Below are positions 53,122 to 62,155 of a DNA stretch of 64,000 nucleotides, one piece after another. Position 1 is the first letter of the stretch; every line of letters starts with the position of its first letter. The DNA is from Flavobacterium sp. BFFFF2 (lineage in GTDB: Bacteria; Bacteroidota; Bacteroidia; Flavobacteriales; Flavobacteriaceae). The position numbers and the translations under genes were made by a program. The stretch covers positions 1 through 64,000 of the forward strand of contig NKJD01000012.1 of the NCBI GenBank assembly GCA_002256385.1, read 5' to 3'. The notes under the pieces are model-generated. The model was not told the DNA's origin, did no database searches, and saw only the letters and a list, made by a program, of their open reading frames with translations.

Positions 53122-55422
53122 TTAAACGGTTACCAAACCATTTGGCTCAACATGAACGGTTTTTCCAAATACACACACTTGAATAGGAGTAGACCCCTCA
53201 AGTACAAATTGTGTTTCATTTTGATTTACAGATACTTGTAATATTTGCTCACGGAAATTAATTTTAAATGAATATCCTTGCCATTCTTTCGGAATGCGTG
53301 GTTCAAAATGTAGCGTTCCGTCTTTTACACGCATGCCGCCGAATCCTTCCACGATACTCATCCAAGTACCAGCCATAGATGTAATGTGCAAACCTTCTTC
53401 CACTTCTTTGTTGTAGTCGTCTAAATCAAGTCGGGAAGTTCGCAAATAGAACGTGTACGCTTGATCCATTCTTCCTAACATTGCTGCCTGAATCGAGTGC
53501 ACACAAGGAGATAGGGAACTTTCATGAACGGTAAAAGGTTCATAGAAATCAAAATGGCGTTCCAATTCTTCTCTTGAAAATTGATCTTCAAAAAAGTAGA
53601 AACCTTGTAAAGTATCTGCTTGCTTAATGTAAGGCGAGCGCAAAATCCGATCCCATGACCATTTCTGATTAATAGGTCGTTGGCTTCGGTCTAAATTGGC
53701 AACGGTAATGAGTTCTTTGTCTAAGAAGCCATCTTGTTGCAAATAGACATTGTGTTTTTCCGAATAGGGAAAATACATATTGTCAGCTACTTGCCGCATA
53801 GCTTCTGTTTCGTCAAAATCTAACTTTACTTTTGAATATATGCGGTCAAAGTCTGAAGGGTGTTCATTGGCAACCCGATCTAATTGTTCCAAAGTATAAT
53901 CGATACACCATTTGGCTATATAATTCGTGTACCAGTTGTTATTGACATTGTTTTCGTATTCATTCGGACCAGTTACGCCTAAAATGACATATTTATTCTG
54001 GTTTGTTGAAAAGGTGGCGCGTTGGTGCCAAAAACGGGCTATGCCGATTAATACCTCCAACCCCTTTTCAGGGATATAGCTATAGTCACCTGTAAACCGG
54101 TAATAATTAAAAATGGCAAATGCGATGGCGCCATTTCGGTGAATTTCTTCGAAAGTGATTTCCCATTCATTGTGGCATTCTTCGCCATTCATGGTCACCA
54201 TCGGATATAAGGCTGCTCCATTTTTGAAGCCCAATTTCTCCGCATTTTCAATGGCTCTATCCAATTGATTATAGCGATAAGCTAATAGATTGCGTGCCAC
54301 TTTTTGGTCTTTGGTGGCCATGTAAAAAGGAATACAATAAGCCTCGGTATCCCAATAAGTAGATCCACCGTATTTTTCGCCGGTAAATCCTTTGGGGCCA
54401 ATGTTTAAGCGAGAATCTTTGCCTAAATAGGTCTGGTTTAATTGAAAAATATTAAAACGAATGCCTTGTTGGGCCTTAATATCACCATCAATGGTGATGT
54501 CGCTCATTTCCCAAATATTCGCCCAAGCCTCTTTTTGGGCTTGCAATAATTGGTCGAATCCCTTAGCAATGGCTGAATCGATGGCTTTATCAGCGGCTGC
54601 TTTTGTGTCAGCATGATTTGTTGATACTGTATATCCGCCAATTTTGACAAGTGAAATGATTTGTCCTTTAGGGGCTGTAGCCCCATAAGTAAGGGTGATT
54701 TTGTCTGTTGTTGACTCAACTTGCGGTTGTGTATTTTGCGCTACATTGTTTACCGATAGGGCATTATGCATAAAAGTAGTAGCAATAAAATGCGTTTTAA
54801 AGGTGCGTGCCGTTACAAAACCTCTATCGCCCGTGTGTTCAACTTGTAGCGGCTCCCAAAATTTTTCTTCCCAATTGGCATCTTCATTATGAACCCCTGC
54901 ATCTAAATATGGTTTAAACATAATTTCTGCGTCGCCATTCAATGAAGTAATGTCATATTTAATGCAACCTGTTTCATCCAAATCAATAGATAAAAAGCGT
55001 TGAACACGAACATGTATTTGACTGCCATTTTGCAATGTGGCTTCAAAGTTTCGGGTGTAGACGCCCTCCTTCATATTCAATTCACGTCGAAAGTTACTCA
55101 CCGATTTGCAAGTAGCTAAATCAAGGTTTTCTCCATTTACCTCAATAGAAATACCAATCCAACTTGGTGCATTTAATACTTTTGCAAAGTACTCCGGATA
55201 GCCGTTTTTCCACCAGCCAACACGGGTTTTATCCGGATAATAAACACCGGCAATATAACTTCCCTGAAATGTTTCTCCAGAGTAATCTTCTTCAAAATTG
55301 GCTCGTTGCCCCATGGCTCCGTTCCCAATACTAAACAAACTTTCGGACGATTTTACGCATTCAGCATCAAATCCTTCTTCAATAATCGACCACGGGTCTG
55401 GTTTAATATAATCTTGGTTCAT
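53122..55422 (-). CDS. GH65 disaccharide phosphorylase, probably maltose phosphorylase
   Basis: A 766-residue cytoplasmic enzyme of glycoside hydrolase family 65. The N-terminal beta-sandwich (LFSIGNGAMGQRANFEE) is followed by an (alpha/alpha)6 barrel with YWDTEAYCIPFYM and the catalytic acid Glu in GVTGPNEYENN (about residue 487). The phosphate site block is ESSLSPCVHS. GH65 phosphorylases split a disaccharide with inversion to beta-glucose-1-phosphate. Specificity within the family (maltose, trehalose, kojibiose, nigerose) cannot be read reliably, but a PgmB gene 30 bases upstream and a Sus-type locus favour maltose. No signal peptide. Confidence 0.92.
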   Translation of the reverse strand: MNQDYIKPDPWSIIEEGFDAECVKSSESLFSIGNGAMGQRANFEEDYSGETFQGSYIAGVYYPDKTRVGWWKNGYPEYFAKVLNAPSWIGISIEVNGENLDLATCKSVSNFRRELNMKEGVYTRNFEATLQNGSQIHVRVQRFLSIDLDETGCIKYDITSLNGDAEIMFKPYLDAGVHNEDANWEEKFWEPLQVEHTGDRGFVTARTFKTHFIATTFMHNALSVNNVAQNTQPQVESTTDKITLTYGATAPKGQIISLVKIGGYTVSTNHADTKAAADKAIDSAIAKGFDQLLQAQKEAWANIWEMSDITIDGDIKAQQGIRFNIFQLNQTYLGKDSRLNIGPKGFTGEKYGGSTYWDTEAYCIPFYMATKDQKVARNLLAYRYNQLDRAIENAEKLGFKNGAALYPMVTMNGEECHNEWEITFEEIHRNGAIAFAIFNYYRFTGDYSYIPEKGLEVLIGIARFWHQRATFSTNQNKYVILGVTGPNEYENNVNNNWYTNYIAKWCIDYTLEQLDRVANEHPSDFDRIYSKVKLDFDETEAMRQVADNMYFPYSEKHNVYLQQDGFLDKELITVANLDRSQRPINQKWSWDRILRSPYIKQADTLQGFYFFEDQFSREELERHFDFYEPFTVHESSLSPCVHSIQAAMLGRMDQAYTFYLRTSRLDLDDYNKEVEEGLHITSMAGTWMSIVEGFGGMRVKDGTLHFEPRIPKEWQGYSFKINFREQILQVSVNQNETQFVLEGSTPIQVCVFGKTVHVEPNGLVTV

Positions 55423-55452
55423 GTGTAAATATATTAGGGGTGATTGTACTTG

Positions 55453-56112
55453 TTATTTTTGAATGAGTGTTTCAATAAAATGATGGTCAAAATGGGTGAA
55501 GTCTGGAAAATGATAATCAGCTTCTTTTAATATTTGAGCGTCACCAATGCCAACGCTGGTCATGTGGGCATGACGAGCTGCTTGAACTCCTGCAACGGAA
55601 TCTTCAAAAACAATGGCGTCAGCGTAAGCCATTTGTAAGCCATCAGCGGCACGAGTAAACACCTCCGGATCAGGTTTTGCTTGGGTTACATCATTACCAT
55701 CAATAATGACATCAAAATATGAAAGGATATGAACTTTTTCTAAAATAGGACGTGCATTTTTACTGGCAGAGCCCAATGCAATAGGTTGGCCATTTTCTTT
55801 TAAAAAGTTTAAAATTGGCAACACACCAGGTAAAATTTCTGATTCATCCATACTTTCGATGTAACTCAAATAATCAGTATTTTTCTGATCGAGCCAAAGG
55901 TTTATTTGATCGGTAGAGGCGGTAACATTGCCCATCGCCATAATAATTTCTAATGAACGAACACGACTTACTCCTTTAAGTTCTTCATTGTGTTCGGGAG
56001 TAAAATTGATGCCCAATTCAGCCGCTAGCTTTTGCCAGGCGAGGTAGTGGTATTTTGCTGTGTCAACAATGACACCGTCTAAGTCAAATATAAAAGCTTT
56101 CTTCTTCATCAT
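55453..56112 (-). CDS. pgmB: Beta-phosphoglucomutase
   Basis: A HAD-superfamily enzyme of about 219 residues converting beta-glucose-1-phosphate to glucose-6-phosphate. The nucleophile motif is FDLDGVIVDTAKYHYLAW, the cap carries GVSRVRSLEI, motif II is GSASKNA, and IVFEDSVAGVQAA is motif IV. Starts at 56112 or 56109 (two adjacent ATGs) avoid overlap with the transporter; an in-frame GTG at 56130 is less likely. It lies between the MFS gene (gap about 7 bases) and the GH65 gene, the expected metabolic order. Confidence 0.94.
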   Translation of the reverse strand: MMKKKAFIFDLDGVIVDTAKYHYLAWQKLAAELGINFTPEHNEELKGVSRVRSLEIIMAMGNVTASTDQINLWLDQKNTDYLSYIESMDESEILPGVLPILNFLKENGQPIALGSASKNARPILEKVHILSYFDVIIDGNDVTQAKPDPEVFTRAADGLQMAYADAIVFEDSVAGVQAARHAHMTSVGIGDAQILKEADYHFPDFTHFDHHFIETLIQK

Positions 56113-56119
56113 TATATTG

Positions 56120-57454
56120 TTATTCCGCACTTTTTTGTGGGTTGTCTTTTAAGGTATATGCAATAATTCCGCCAATTGCCATAGATATCCCAGCAATGAC
56201 TAATACCATCATGGCATTGTTGTCAAATTGGGTTAATATTAAAGCGCCTATTAAACCTGCCGTAATTTGTGGAATGGTGATGGTACCATTGAATAAACCC
56301 ATGTAAACGCCCATTTTGTCGGCCGGTAAAGAGCCTGATAAAATGGCATAGGGCATCGCTAAAATGGCTGACCATGCAACGCCAATTCCGACCATTGAAA
56401 TCAATAACATGGTTTTATCATGAAATAGCATCATAGATATGAGGCCTGCTCCACCAAGAAGTAATGAGAATGAATATACTTTTTTACGACCTATTTTCTT
56501 AGCTAAATAGGGGATAATGAGCGAGTAAAAGGCAGCAATAAAGCTGTAAAATCCAAATAATACGCCAGTCCAATCACCTGCTTGATTAAATTCTATTGAT
56601 TTTGGATCGCTGGCTTCGGGTCCCCAAATGTGATTGGCAATGCCACGGGTCGTGTAAACCCACATCAAGAAAAGGGCAAACCATGAAAAGAACTGAATTA
56701 AACCAAGTTGCCAGAATATTTTAGGGGCATTTGAGATCAGACTCAAAATGCTTTGTTTTTCTTTTTTTGTAGATTCTTCTAATGAAATATTGTTGTAGGC
56801 CGCATGCAAATCTGGTGCATATTCTCTGGTCCGAAACACGGTCCACAGTACACTAAGCAGCAATATCCCGCCACCAATGTAAAATGACCAAATAACAGAA
56901 TCGGGTACTTTGTCACCAGCTCCTGGAATATTCGCAACGCCAATTTCAGTAAGGATCCAAGGTAATAATGAACCAAAAACAGCCCCAAAATTGATTAAAG
57001 CACTTTGAAGTGAATACCCCAAGTTGCACTGCTCCTCATTAACCATATCGCCCACTAAGGCCCTAAATGGCTGCATAGTAACATTAAATGAGGTGTCCAT
57101 GAGTAAAAGCATTACCGCCCCAAAAGCTAATGGAGCAAACAAATGCGAAAAACCTTCGGCATTTGGCATAAAAAACATGGCCAAAGCAGAAACAATGGCG
57201 CCAAAAAATATAAACGGGATGCGTCGACCCAATCGGGTCCAAGTCTTATCGCTGGAAAGACCGATAATGGGTTGAACAAATAATCCTGCCAAGGGTGCGG
57301 CGAGCCAAAAATAACCGATGCTATGTACATCAGCGCCTAAAGCTTCAAGGATTCGACTGGTATTGCCATTTTGAAGGGAATAACCAATCTGCACACCTAA
57401 GAATCCAAAACTCAGATTCCAGATTTGCCAAAAAGTTAATTGTGGTTTTTTCAT
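56120..57454 (-). CDS. MFS sugar transporter (SLC45/GPH-like), probably for maltose
   Basis: A 444-residue inner-membrane carrier with about twelve helices. The N-terminal QIWNLSFGFLGVQIGYSLQNGNTSRILEALG, QPIIGLSSDKTWTRLGRRIPFI and PFRALVGDMV are typical of the disaccharide/proton symporter group related to SLC45. It is the first gene of the MFS-pgmB-GH65 unit, which argues for uptake of the disaccharide made in the periplasm. Its leader holds two overlapping perfect inverted repeats ending on the start codon (see 57454-57496). Confidence 0.9.
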   Translation of the reverse strand: MKKPQLTFWQIWNLSFGFLGVQIGYSLQNGNTSRILEALGADVHSIGYFWLAAPLAGLFVQPIIGLSSDKTWTRLGRRIPFIFFGAIVSALAMFFMPNAEGFSHLFAPLAFGAVMLLLMDTSFNVTMQPFRALVGDMVNEEQCNLGYSLQSALINFGAVFGSLLPWILTEIGVANIPGAGDKVPDSVIWSFYIGGGILLLSVLWTVFRTREYAPDLHAAYNNISLEESTKKEKQSILSLISNAPKIFWQLGLIQFFSWFALFLMWVYTTRGIANHIWGPEASDPKSIEFNQAGDWTGVLFGFYSFIAAFYSLIIPYLAKKIGRKKVYSFSLLLGGAGLISMMLFHDKTMLLISMVGIGVAWSAILAMPYAILSGSLPADKMGVYMGLFNGTITIPQITAGLIGALILTQFDNNAMMVLVIAGISMAIGGIIAYTLKDNPQKSAE

Positions 57455-57496
57455 TATCGTAATGGATTAGATTACGATAAGCAATTAATGCTTATC
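57454..57496 (-). promoter_or_regulatory. Two mutually exclusive stem-loops in the transporter leader
   Basis: On the minus strand, stem A is GATAAGCA-TTAAT-TGCTTATC (57496 to 57476) and stem B is TTATCGTAAT-CTAATCC-ATTACGATAA (57480 to 57454). Both are perfect. They share TTATC (57480-57476), so only one can form at a time. Stem B ends on the A of the start codon. This could be an RNA switch controlling translation, or two overlapping operators. Confidence 0.6.
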
Positions 57497-57513
57497 AAAT
57501 CGGTACTTTAAAT

Positions 57514-57531
57514 GTTCGAAGTTGTAAAGTA
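57514..57531. promoter_or_regulatory. 18-bp shared element, copy 1 (transporter leader)
   Basis: GTTCGAAGTTGTAAAGTA is identical to 58956-58973 near susC. Here it sits inside a wider imperfect dyad (57505-57530, arms ACTTTA/TAAAGT and central TTCGAA). It is 60 bases upstream of the transporter ATG and downstream of its -7 candidate. Confidence 0.6.
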
Positions 57532-57549
57532 ACCGCTTTGATATGGTGG

Positions 57550-57557
57550 CAAATATA
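57550..57557 (-). promoter_or_regulatory. Candidate -7 element for the MFS-pgmB-GH65 operon
   Basis: Minus-strand TATATTTG matches TAnnTTTG, 96 bases upstream of the ATG at 57454. The shared 18-bp element would lie about 12-29 bases after the transcription start. Confidence 0.5.
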
Positions 57558-57668
57558 TATTTTTTTGTTGAAAAGTGAAATTCTTTTTTAGCACTTTAAA
57601 AAAGATACGATGATATTAGAATGACAAGGTTTTCTATACATAAAGTGTTTTAAGAGCCAAAACAACAA

Positions 57669-58697
57669 TTACAAGGTAGATTCTCGTTCAATAAGTTCTG
57701 TTTCAATGACTTCTGTTCGGTAGGTTTCGTTTTCTTCTTCTTCTTCCTCTTCTTTTTCAAGTCGTTCAATGAGCATTTGGGCAGCAACCGCCCCCATTTT
57801 TACGCCATTTTGGCTAACGGTAGTGATTGTAGGGGAGGAGAATTTAGAAATGATGCCGTCTGTGAATCCGATAATGGAAAGCTCTTCAGGGATTTTAATG
57901 CCTTTTTTTTGTGCTAATTTTAAAGCGGTAACAGCAAACAATTCATTCACAGCAAACAAAGCATCCGGTTTTTCACGAACTAAAAACTGGTCAATTTCAG
58001 CCTCGATTGCAGTCATGTCTTCAATTTTGACAACCAAATTGCTTTTAAACGGGATGTTGTTATTTGCCAAGGCTTTCATGTACCCTTCTGTGCGCAATTT
58101 TCCCACACTCACATAGTCAACCGTGCTCAAAAGCCCAATTTTTTTATATTCTTTATCAATTAAAAATTGGGTGGCGTTTAATGCAGCTTGTTGGTCGTCA
58201 ATGATCACTTTGTCGCAAAGGATGTCGTTGGCAATGCGGTCAAACATCACTATAGGCATCCCTTGGTTAATGACTTCTTCTAGGTGGTGAAAGTCTTTGC
58301 GGTTTTGGGTTTCTTTTGATAATGAAATAATAAATCCATCAATACTGCCGCTGGCCAGCATTTCCATGTTAATGACTTCTTTGTCAAATGATTCGTCTGA
58401 AAGGCAAATAAGTACGTTGTACCCTTTTTCATTGGCCACTTGCTCTACACCACTAATGACTGTTGCAAAAAAGTGATGAATAATTTCAGGAATAATGATG
58501 CAAATGGTCTTCGTTTTCTTGTTTTTTAAACTCAACGCAATGTTATTGGGCTTGTAATTATACAGCTTGGCAAAAGCTTGAACCTTTAGTCGGGTATCTT
58601 CACTAATTTCAAGACTATTTCGGAGTGATTTGGAAACCGTTGAAATGGAAACATCCAATTCTTTGGCAATTTGTTTAAGAGTGACTTTGCGTTTCAT
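57669..58697 (-). CDS. LacI-family transcriptional regulator of the maltose locus
   Basis: A 342-residue repressor-type regulator. The N-terminal helix-turn-helix MKRKVTLKQIAKELDVSISTVSKSLRN is followed by the hinge (YNYKPNNIALSLK) and a periplasmic-binding-like sugar domain (ICIIIPEIIHHFFATVISGVEQVANEKGY, MFDRIAND, SIIGFTDG). The C-terminus is an unusual Glu-rich tail (LEKEEEEEEENETY..). Effector is probably maltose or a maltodextrin, inferred from context. It lies between the catabolic operon and susC and is transcribed leftwards. A 14-bp perfect palindrome with a central CG at 58887-58900 fits a LacI-family site. Confidence 0.94.
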   Translation of the reverse strand: MKRKVTLKQIAKELDVSISTVSKSLRNSLEISEDTRLKVQAFAKLYNYKPNNIALSLKNKKTKTICIIIPEIIHHFFATVISGVEQVANEKGYNVLICLSDESFDKEVINMEMLASGSIDGFIISLSKETQNRKDFHHLEEVINQGMPIVMFDRIANDILCDKVIIDDQQAALNATQFLIDKEYKKIGLLSTVDYVSVGKLRTEGYMKALANNNIPFKSNLVVKIEDMTAIEAEIDQFLVREKPDALFAVNELFAVTALKLAQKKGIKIPEELSIIGFTDGIISKFSSPTITTVSQNGVKMGAVAAQMLIERLEKEEEEEEENETYRTEVIETELIERESTL

Positions 58698-58886
58698 GCC
58701 AACAAAAATAGCGGTTTAAGTGCATGTTTTTTTATGTTTTTTTAATTTACCTTCCAAAAGGCATGTTTTGGTATAAAAAATGGCTGCATTTTTGACAATT
58801 GTATAAAGTGAAAAAGTTTGTTGCTAGAATTTTACATCCCCTATATTTTTAGCGGTATTGCTATGAATCCTTAAAAGTTTTCAACA

Positions 58887-58900
58887 CGAAAACGTTTTCG
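58887..58900. promoter_or_regulatory. Candidate LacI-family operator upstream of susC
   Basis: CGAAAACGTTTTCG is a perfect 14-bp palindrome with the central CG typical of LacI-family sites. It lies 23 bases upstream of the susC -7 candidate and 110 bases before susC, next to the gene for a LacI-family protein. No second copy was seen near the transporter operon. Confidence 0.65.
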
Positions 58901-58955
58901 GCGTCATATTAATTGGGTGTTGTGTATTTGCTCAATATATTTACATAATTTTAAC

Positions 58956-58973
58956 GTTCGAAGTTGTAAAGTA
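58956..58973. promoter_or_regulatory. 18-bp shared element, copy 2 (susC leader)
   Basis: GTTCGAAGTTGTAAAGTA, identical to 57514-57531. It lies 36 bases before the susC ATG and just after the likely transcription start. Relative to its gene it is in the opposite orientation to copy 1. Confidence 0.6.
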
Positions 58974-59009
58974 TCCTCAAAAATTAAAAAACTAACCTAA
59001 ACAAAGTGT

Positions 59010-62000
59010 ATGAAGACAAATTACTTTAAGTGGCTGCTACTGTTTATGTTGTTTCCGTTGGGCGCATTGGCCCAGGGAACACTTTCGGGAGTGGTCTTAG
59101 AGGCAGGTTCCAAAAAACCCTTACCAGGCGTAAACATCACCGTACAAGGGACAACTTCAGGAGTTTCGTCTGATTTAGAAGGACATTTCAAAATCGGAAA
59201 ACTCAAAAAAGGCGACAAAATTCAATTTGAATTTTTGGGCTACAGAACTGAATTAGTAACTTATAAAGAGCAATCTACAATTACCGTTTATTTAGATGAA
59301 GAAGCCAACCAATTAAAAGAGGTGGTAATTCAGGTCGGATACGGTTCTGTTCGAAAGAAAGATGCGACGGGTTCGGTAGCCGTAGTTACTTCTAAAGACT
59401 TTAATAAGGGAGCAATTACGAGTGCTGATCAACTTTTAACAGGTAAAGCACCAGGTGTAAGAATTACAAATGATGGTGGTGCACCAGATTCAACACCTAA
59501 TATTAGGATTCGTGGTGGGGCGTCTTTAGCTGGAAACAACAATCCGTTAATTGTGATTGATAATGTGCCCATCGACAATGCCAATCCAGCAGGGATCAAT
59601 AACCCGCTGACCATGATTAACCCAAATGATATTGAATCATTTACCATTTTAAAAGATGCTTCTGCTTTGGCAATCTATGGGGCAAGGGCTTCAAATGGGG
59701 TAATCATTATTACTACCAAAAAGGGTTCGTCAGGCGCACCGCAATATACTTATTCAAATGTTTTTTCTATAGGTAGTGTTCCTAAAAAAGTAAATGTAAT
59801 GGATGGCCCTACTTATGCCAACTTTATCAATACACGTTACCCTGCATATTCCAGATTTTTGGGGGCAGCCAATGACGTGAATGACCCACTTAATTCTACA
59901 AGGACCATTTACAATACCGATTGGCAAGATATCATTTACCGAACTACCTTTAATCAGGATCACAATTTTAGCGCCCGTGCCAATTTGTTTGGTATGATAC
60001 CATTCAGAGCTTCGGTCGGATATAACTCAACACAAGGGGTGGTAAGAAGTAATGATTTTTCACGTTTAACTGCCTCACTTAAGTTGACTCCAACTTTATT
60101 TAATAAACATTTAAAAATTGACATCAACGCCAAAGGACTTACCACCAAAAAGAATAATAATGACTCAGGAGGAGCCATTGGAAATGCAGTCAATATGGAT
60201 CCGACCAAACCTGTTTATGGAGCAAGTCCAGACAATCGTTTTGGGGGTTATTATCAAGAAACATCCTTGTTTCCAGAAACTATAGCATTTCCAGGAGGAA
60301 CATCCATTAATGCGCAACAATACAGAACCGTTGGAGCAACCAATCCATTGGCAATATTAGAGCAAGCGGACAATCCTGAGAACGTTCAAAAATTTATTGG
60401 TAACATGGAATTTGATTATAAATTCCATTTTTTACCTGAATTACGGGCTGTTTTAAACTTAGGTATGGAAACATCACGGTCAGAATTAAGAACTTTAATG
60501 CAAAACAATGCTATTGGTTCTTATGGATTTATTAGAAATGACCAAACTATTGCGGCAGATCCACACAAAAACTTTGTGTTTAATCCCGGATTGGCCCGTT
60601 TTGAGCGTCAAAGCATCATGAATAAAACCTTGGATTTTTATTTGCAATATGCCAAAAAGTTTAAGGGAATCATCACCCGATTTGATACGCAATGTGGTTA
60701 TACGCATCAAGATTTTACAAATAATGGATACCGATATTCATTTTTAGGTCAAACAACCTACACTTACCCCGTTGCAGGAGGTAATCCAATAGTGGTAAAC
60801 GACGATATCAGAATCAGGACATATACACCCACTGATAATTATTATCAGCCTTTGAAATTTATTGCTTTCTTTAACCGTACCAATATTGACTTATTTGATC
60901 GGTTTTTGTTAACATTCACAGTCAGAAGAGAAGGTTCATCCCTAGTTGCGCCAGATAACCGTTGGGGTACTTTTCCATCTGCTGCCTTGGCGTGGCGCCT
61001 GAAAGATGAGTCTTTTATGAAAAACATCGAAGTTATCAACGATTTAAAAATAAGAACGGGTTACGGAATTACAGGTAATATTGATGTTCGAGATTTTGCT
61101 GGTTATTTCTCTTACTTTGCTTTGTATCAGGCAGCAAATAGCACAGTGCAATATTTACCAGGGGTCAATGCTTACAATCAAATCCCGTTGGTTAATGACC
61201 TAACCTGGGAAAAGACAGCGACAATGAATGTAGGAGTCGACTTTGACTTATTTAAGGATAACCTAATTTCTGGTAGTGTAGATGTGTATTATCGAAAAAC
61301 GGTTGATCTGTTTGCAAGAGTACAAGTGCCAGCTGGTCAAGGCTTAACCAATGTGCTGCCAAGAAACATCGGTAGTATGTCAAACAAAGGAATTGAAATC
61401 AATTTAATAGCCAAACCACTTAATTTAAAAAATCTGAGCTGGACAATTAATGGAAACTTAGCTTACAATTATGGTACTATTGACGATTTAAATAATTCAG
61501 GTCAATCACAATCTCCTGGTGGTGGCTTAGATGGAATTGGTGTGATTTTGGCCTATAACCAAGTTGGTCAACAGCCCCATTCTGCCTGGGTTTATGAGCA
61601 AGTTTATAATACAGCAGGTAAACCAATACCAGGTGTATTTGTTGATAGAAACAGAGATGGCGTGATCAATGACAACGACAAACACTATGTTCCCTTGCGA
61701 CCAAATTGGACTTTTGGATTTGGCACCACTTTTAATTATAAGAAATTTGATTTAACCGCTAGTTTCAGAGGGCAATTTGGGGGTAAAATATACAACCAAA
61801 TGTTGATGACCATGGGGAATGAGCAACATGCGATTCCAACGAATGGTACTGGATTAACGAATGTTTTGAATATGGACCTGCCATTTGTAACCACTAATAC
61901 AAACGTTAAATACTCCGATTATTTTTTAGAGAACGCAACGTTCTTGCGATGTGAGAGTCTTTCTTTAGGGTATAAGCTCGACAAATTATTTAACAAGTCG

Positions 62001-62144
62001 TCAGCTCGTTTGTTTGTCGGGGTGAATAACTTGTTTTTGTTGACTAAATATTCGGGGGCTGATCCTGAAAATTTCAACTCCATTGACTCTAATTTTTATC
62101 CACGCCCGAGAATTTGGAATTTTGGTTGTAATATTGATTTTTAA
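59010..62144 (+). CDS. susC: SusC/RagA-family TonB-linked outer-membrane transporter
   Basis: A 1044-residue outer-membrane importer. Signal peptide (MKTNYFKWLLLFMLFPLGALAQ); carboxypeptidase-regulatory-like domain (about 23-95: LSGVVLEAGSKKPLPGVNITV); TonB-box region VVIQVGYGSVRKKDATGSV; plug with LLTGKAPGVRITNDGGAPDS, IRIRGGASLAGNNNPLIVIDN and DASALAIYGARASNGVIIITTKKG. A barrel follows, ending RIWNFGCNIDF. It pairs with SusD to bind and import oligosaccharide across the outer membrane. It starts the rightward susCDE unit; the link with GH65 and PgmB suggests maltodextrin. Confidence 0.96.
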   Translation: MKTNYFKWLLLFMLFPLGALAQGTLSGVVLEAGSKKPLPGVNITVQGTTSGVSSDLEGHFKIGKLKKGDKIQFEFLGYRTELVTYKEQSTITVYLDEEANQLKEVVIQVGYGSVRKKDATGSVAVVTSKDFNKGAITSADQLLTGKAPGVRITNDGGAPDSTPNIRIRGGASLAGNNNPLIVIDNVPIDNANPAGINNPLTMINPNDIESFTILKDASALAIYGARASNGVIIITTKKGSSGAPQYTYSNVFSIGSVPKKVNVMDGPTYANFINTRYPAYSRFLGAANDVNDPLNSTRTIYNTDWQDIIYRTTFNQDHNFSARANLFGMIPFRASVGYNSTQGVVRSNDFSRLTASLKLTPTLFNKHLKIDINAKGLTTKKNNNDSGGAIGNAVNMDPTKPVYGASPDNRFGGYYQETSLFPETIAFPGGTSINAQQYRTVGATNPLAILEQADNPENVQKFIGNMEFDYKFHFLPELRAVLNLGMETSRSELRTLMQNNAIGSYGFIRNDQTIAADPHKNFVFNPGLARFERQSIMNKTLDFYLQYAKKFKGIITRFDTQCGYTHQDFTNNGYRYSFLGQTTYTYPVAGGNPIVVNDDIRIRTYTPTDNYYQPLKFIAFFNRTNIDLFDRFLLTFTVRREGSSLVAPDNRWGTFPSAALAWRLKDESFMKNIEVINDLKIRTGYGITGNIDVRDFAGYFSYFALYQAANSTVQYLPGVNAYNQIPLVNDLTWEKTATMNVGVDFDLFKDNLISGSVDVYYRKTVDLFARVQVPAGQGLTNVLPRNIGSMSNKGIEINLIAKPLNLKNLSWTINGNLAYNYGTIDDLNNSGQSQSPGGGLDGIGVILAYNQVGQQPHSAWVYEQVYNTAGKPIPGVFVDRNRDGVINDNDKHYVPLRPNWTFGFGTTFNYKKFDLTASFRGQFGGKIYNQMLMTMGNEQHAIPTNGTGLTNVLNMDLPFVTTNTNVKYSDYFLENATFLRCESLSLGYKLDKLFNKSSARLFVGVNNLFLLTKYSGADPENFNSIDSNFYPRPRIWNFGCNIDF

Positions 62145-62155
62145 CACATCACGAT

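Larger units (their letters stand above)
58698..59009. other. Intergenic control region between the LacI gene and susC
   Basis: This 312-bp gap has no gene. It holds a possible -7 for the regulator on the minus strand (TATTTTTG, 58703-58710, only 6 bases from its ATG), the palindrome at 58887-58900, a near-match -7 for susC (TGTATTTG, 58923-58930) and the 18-bp element at 58956-58973. The rest is AT-rich with nothing I can assign. Confidence 0.7.
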
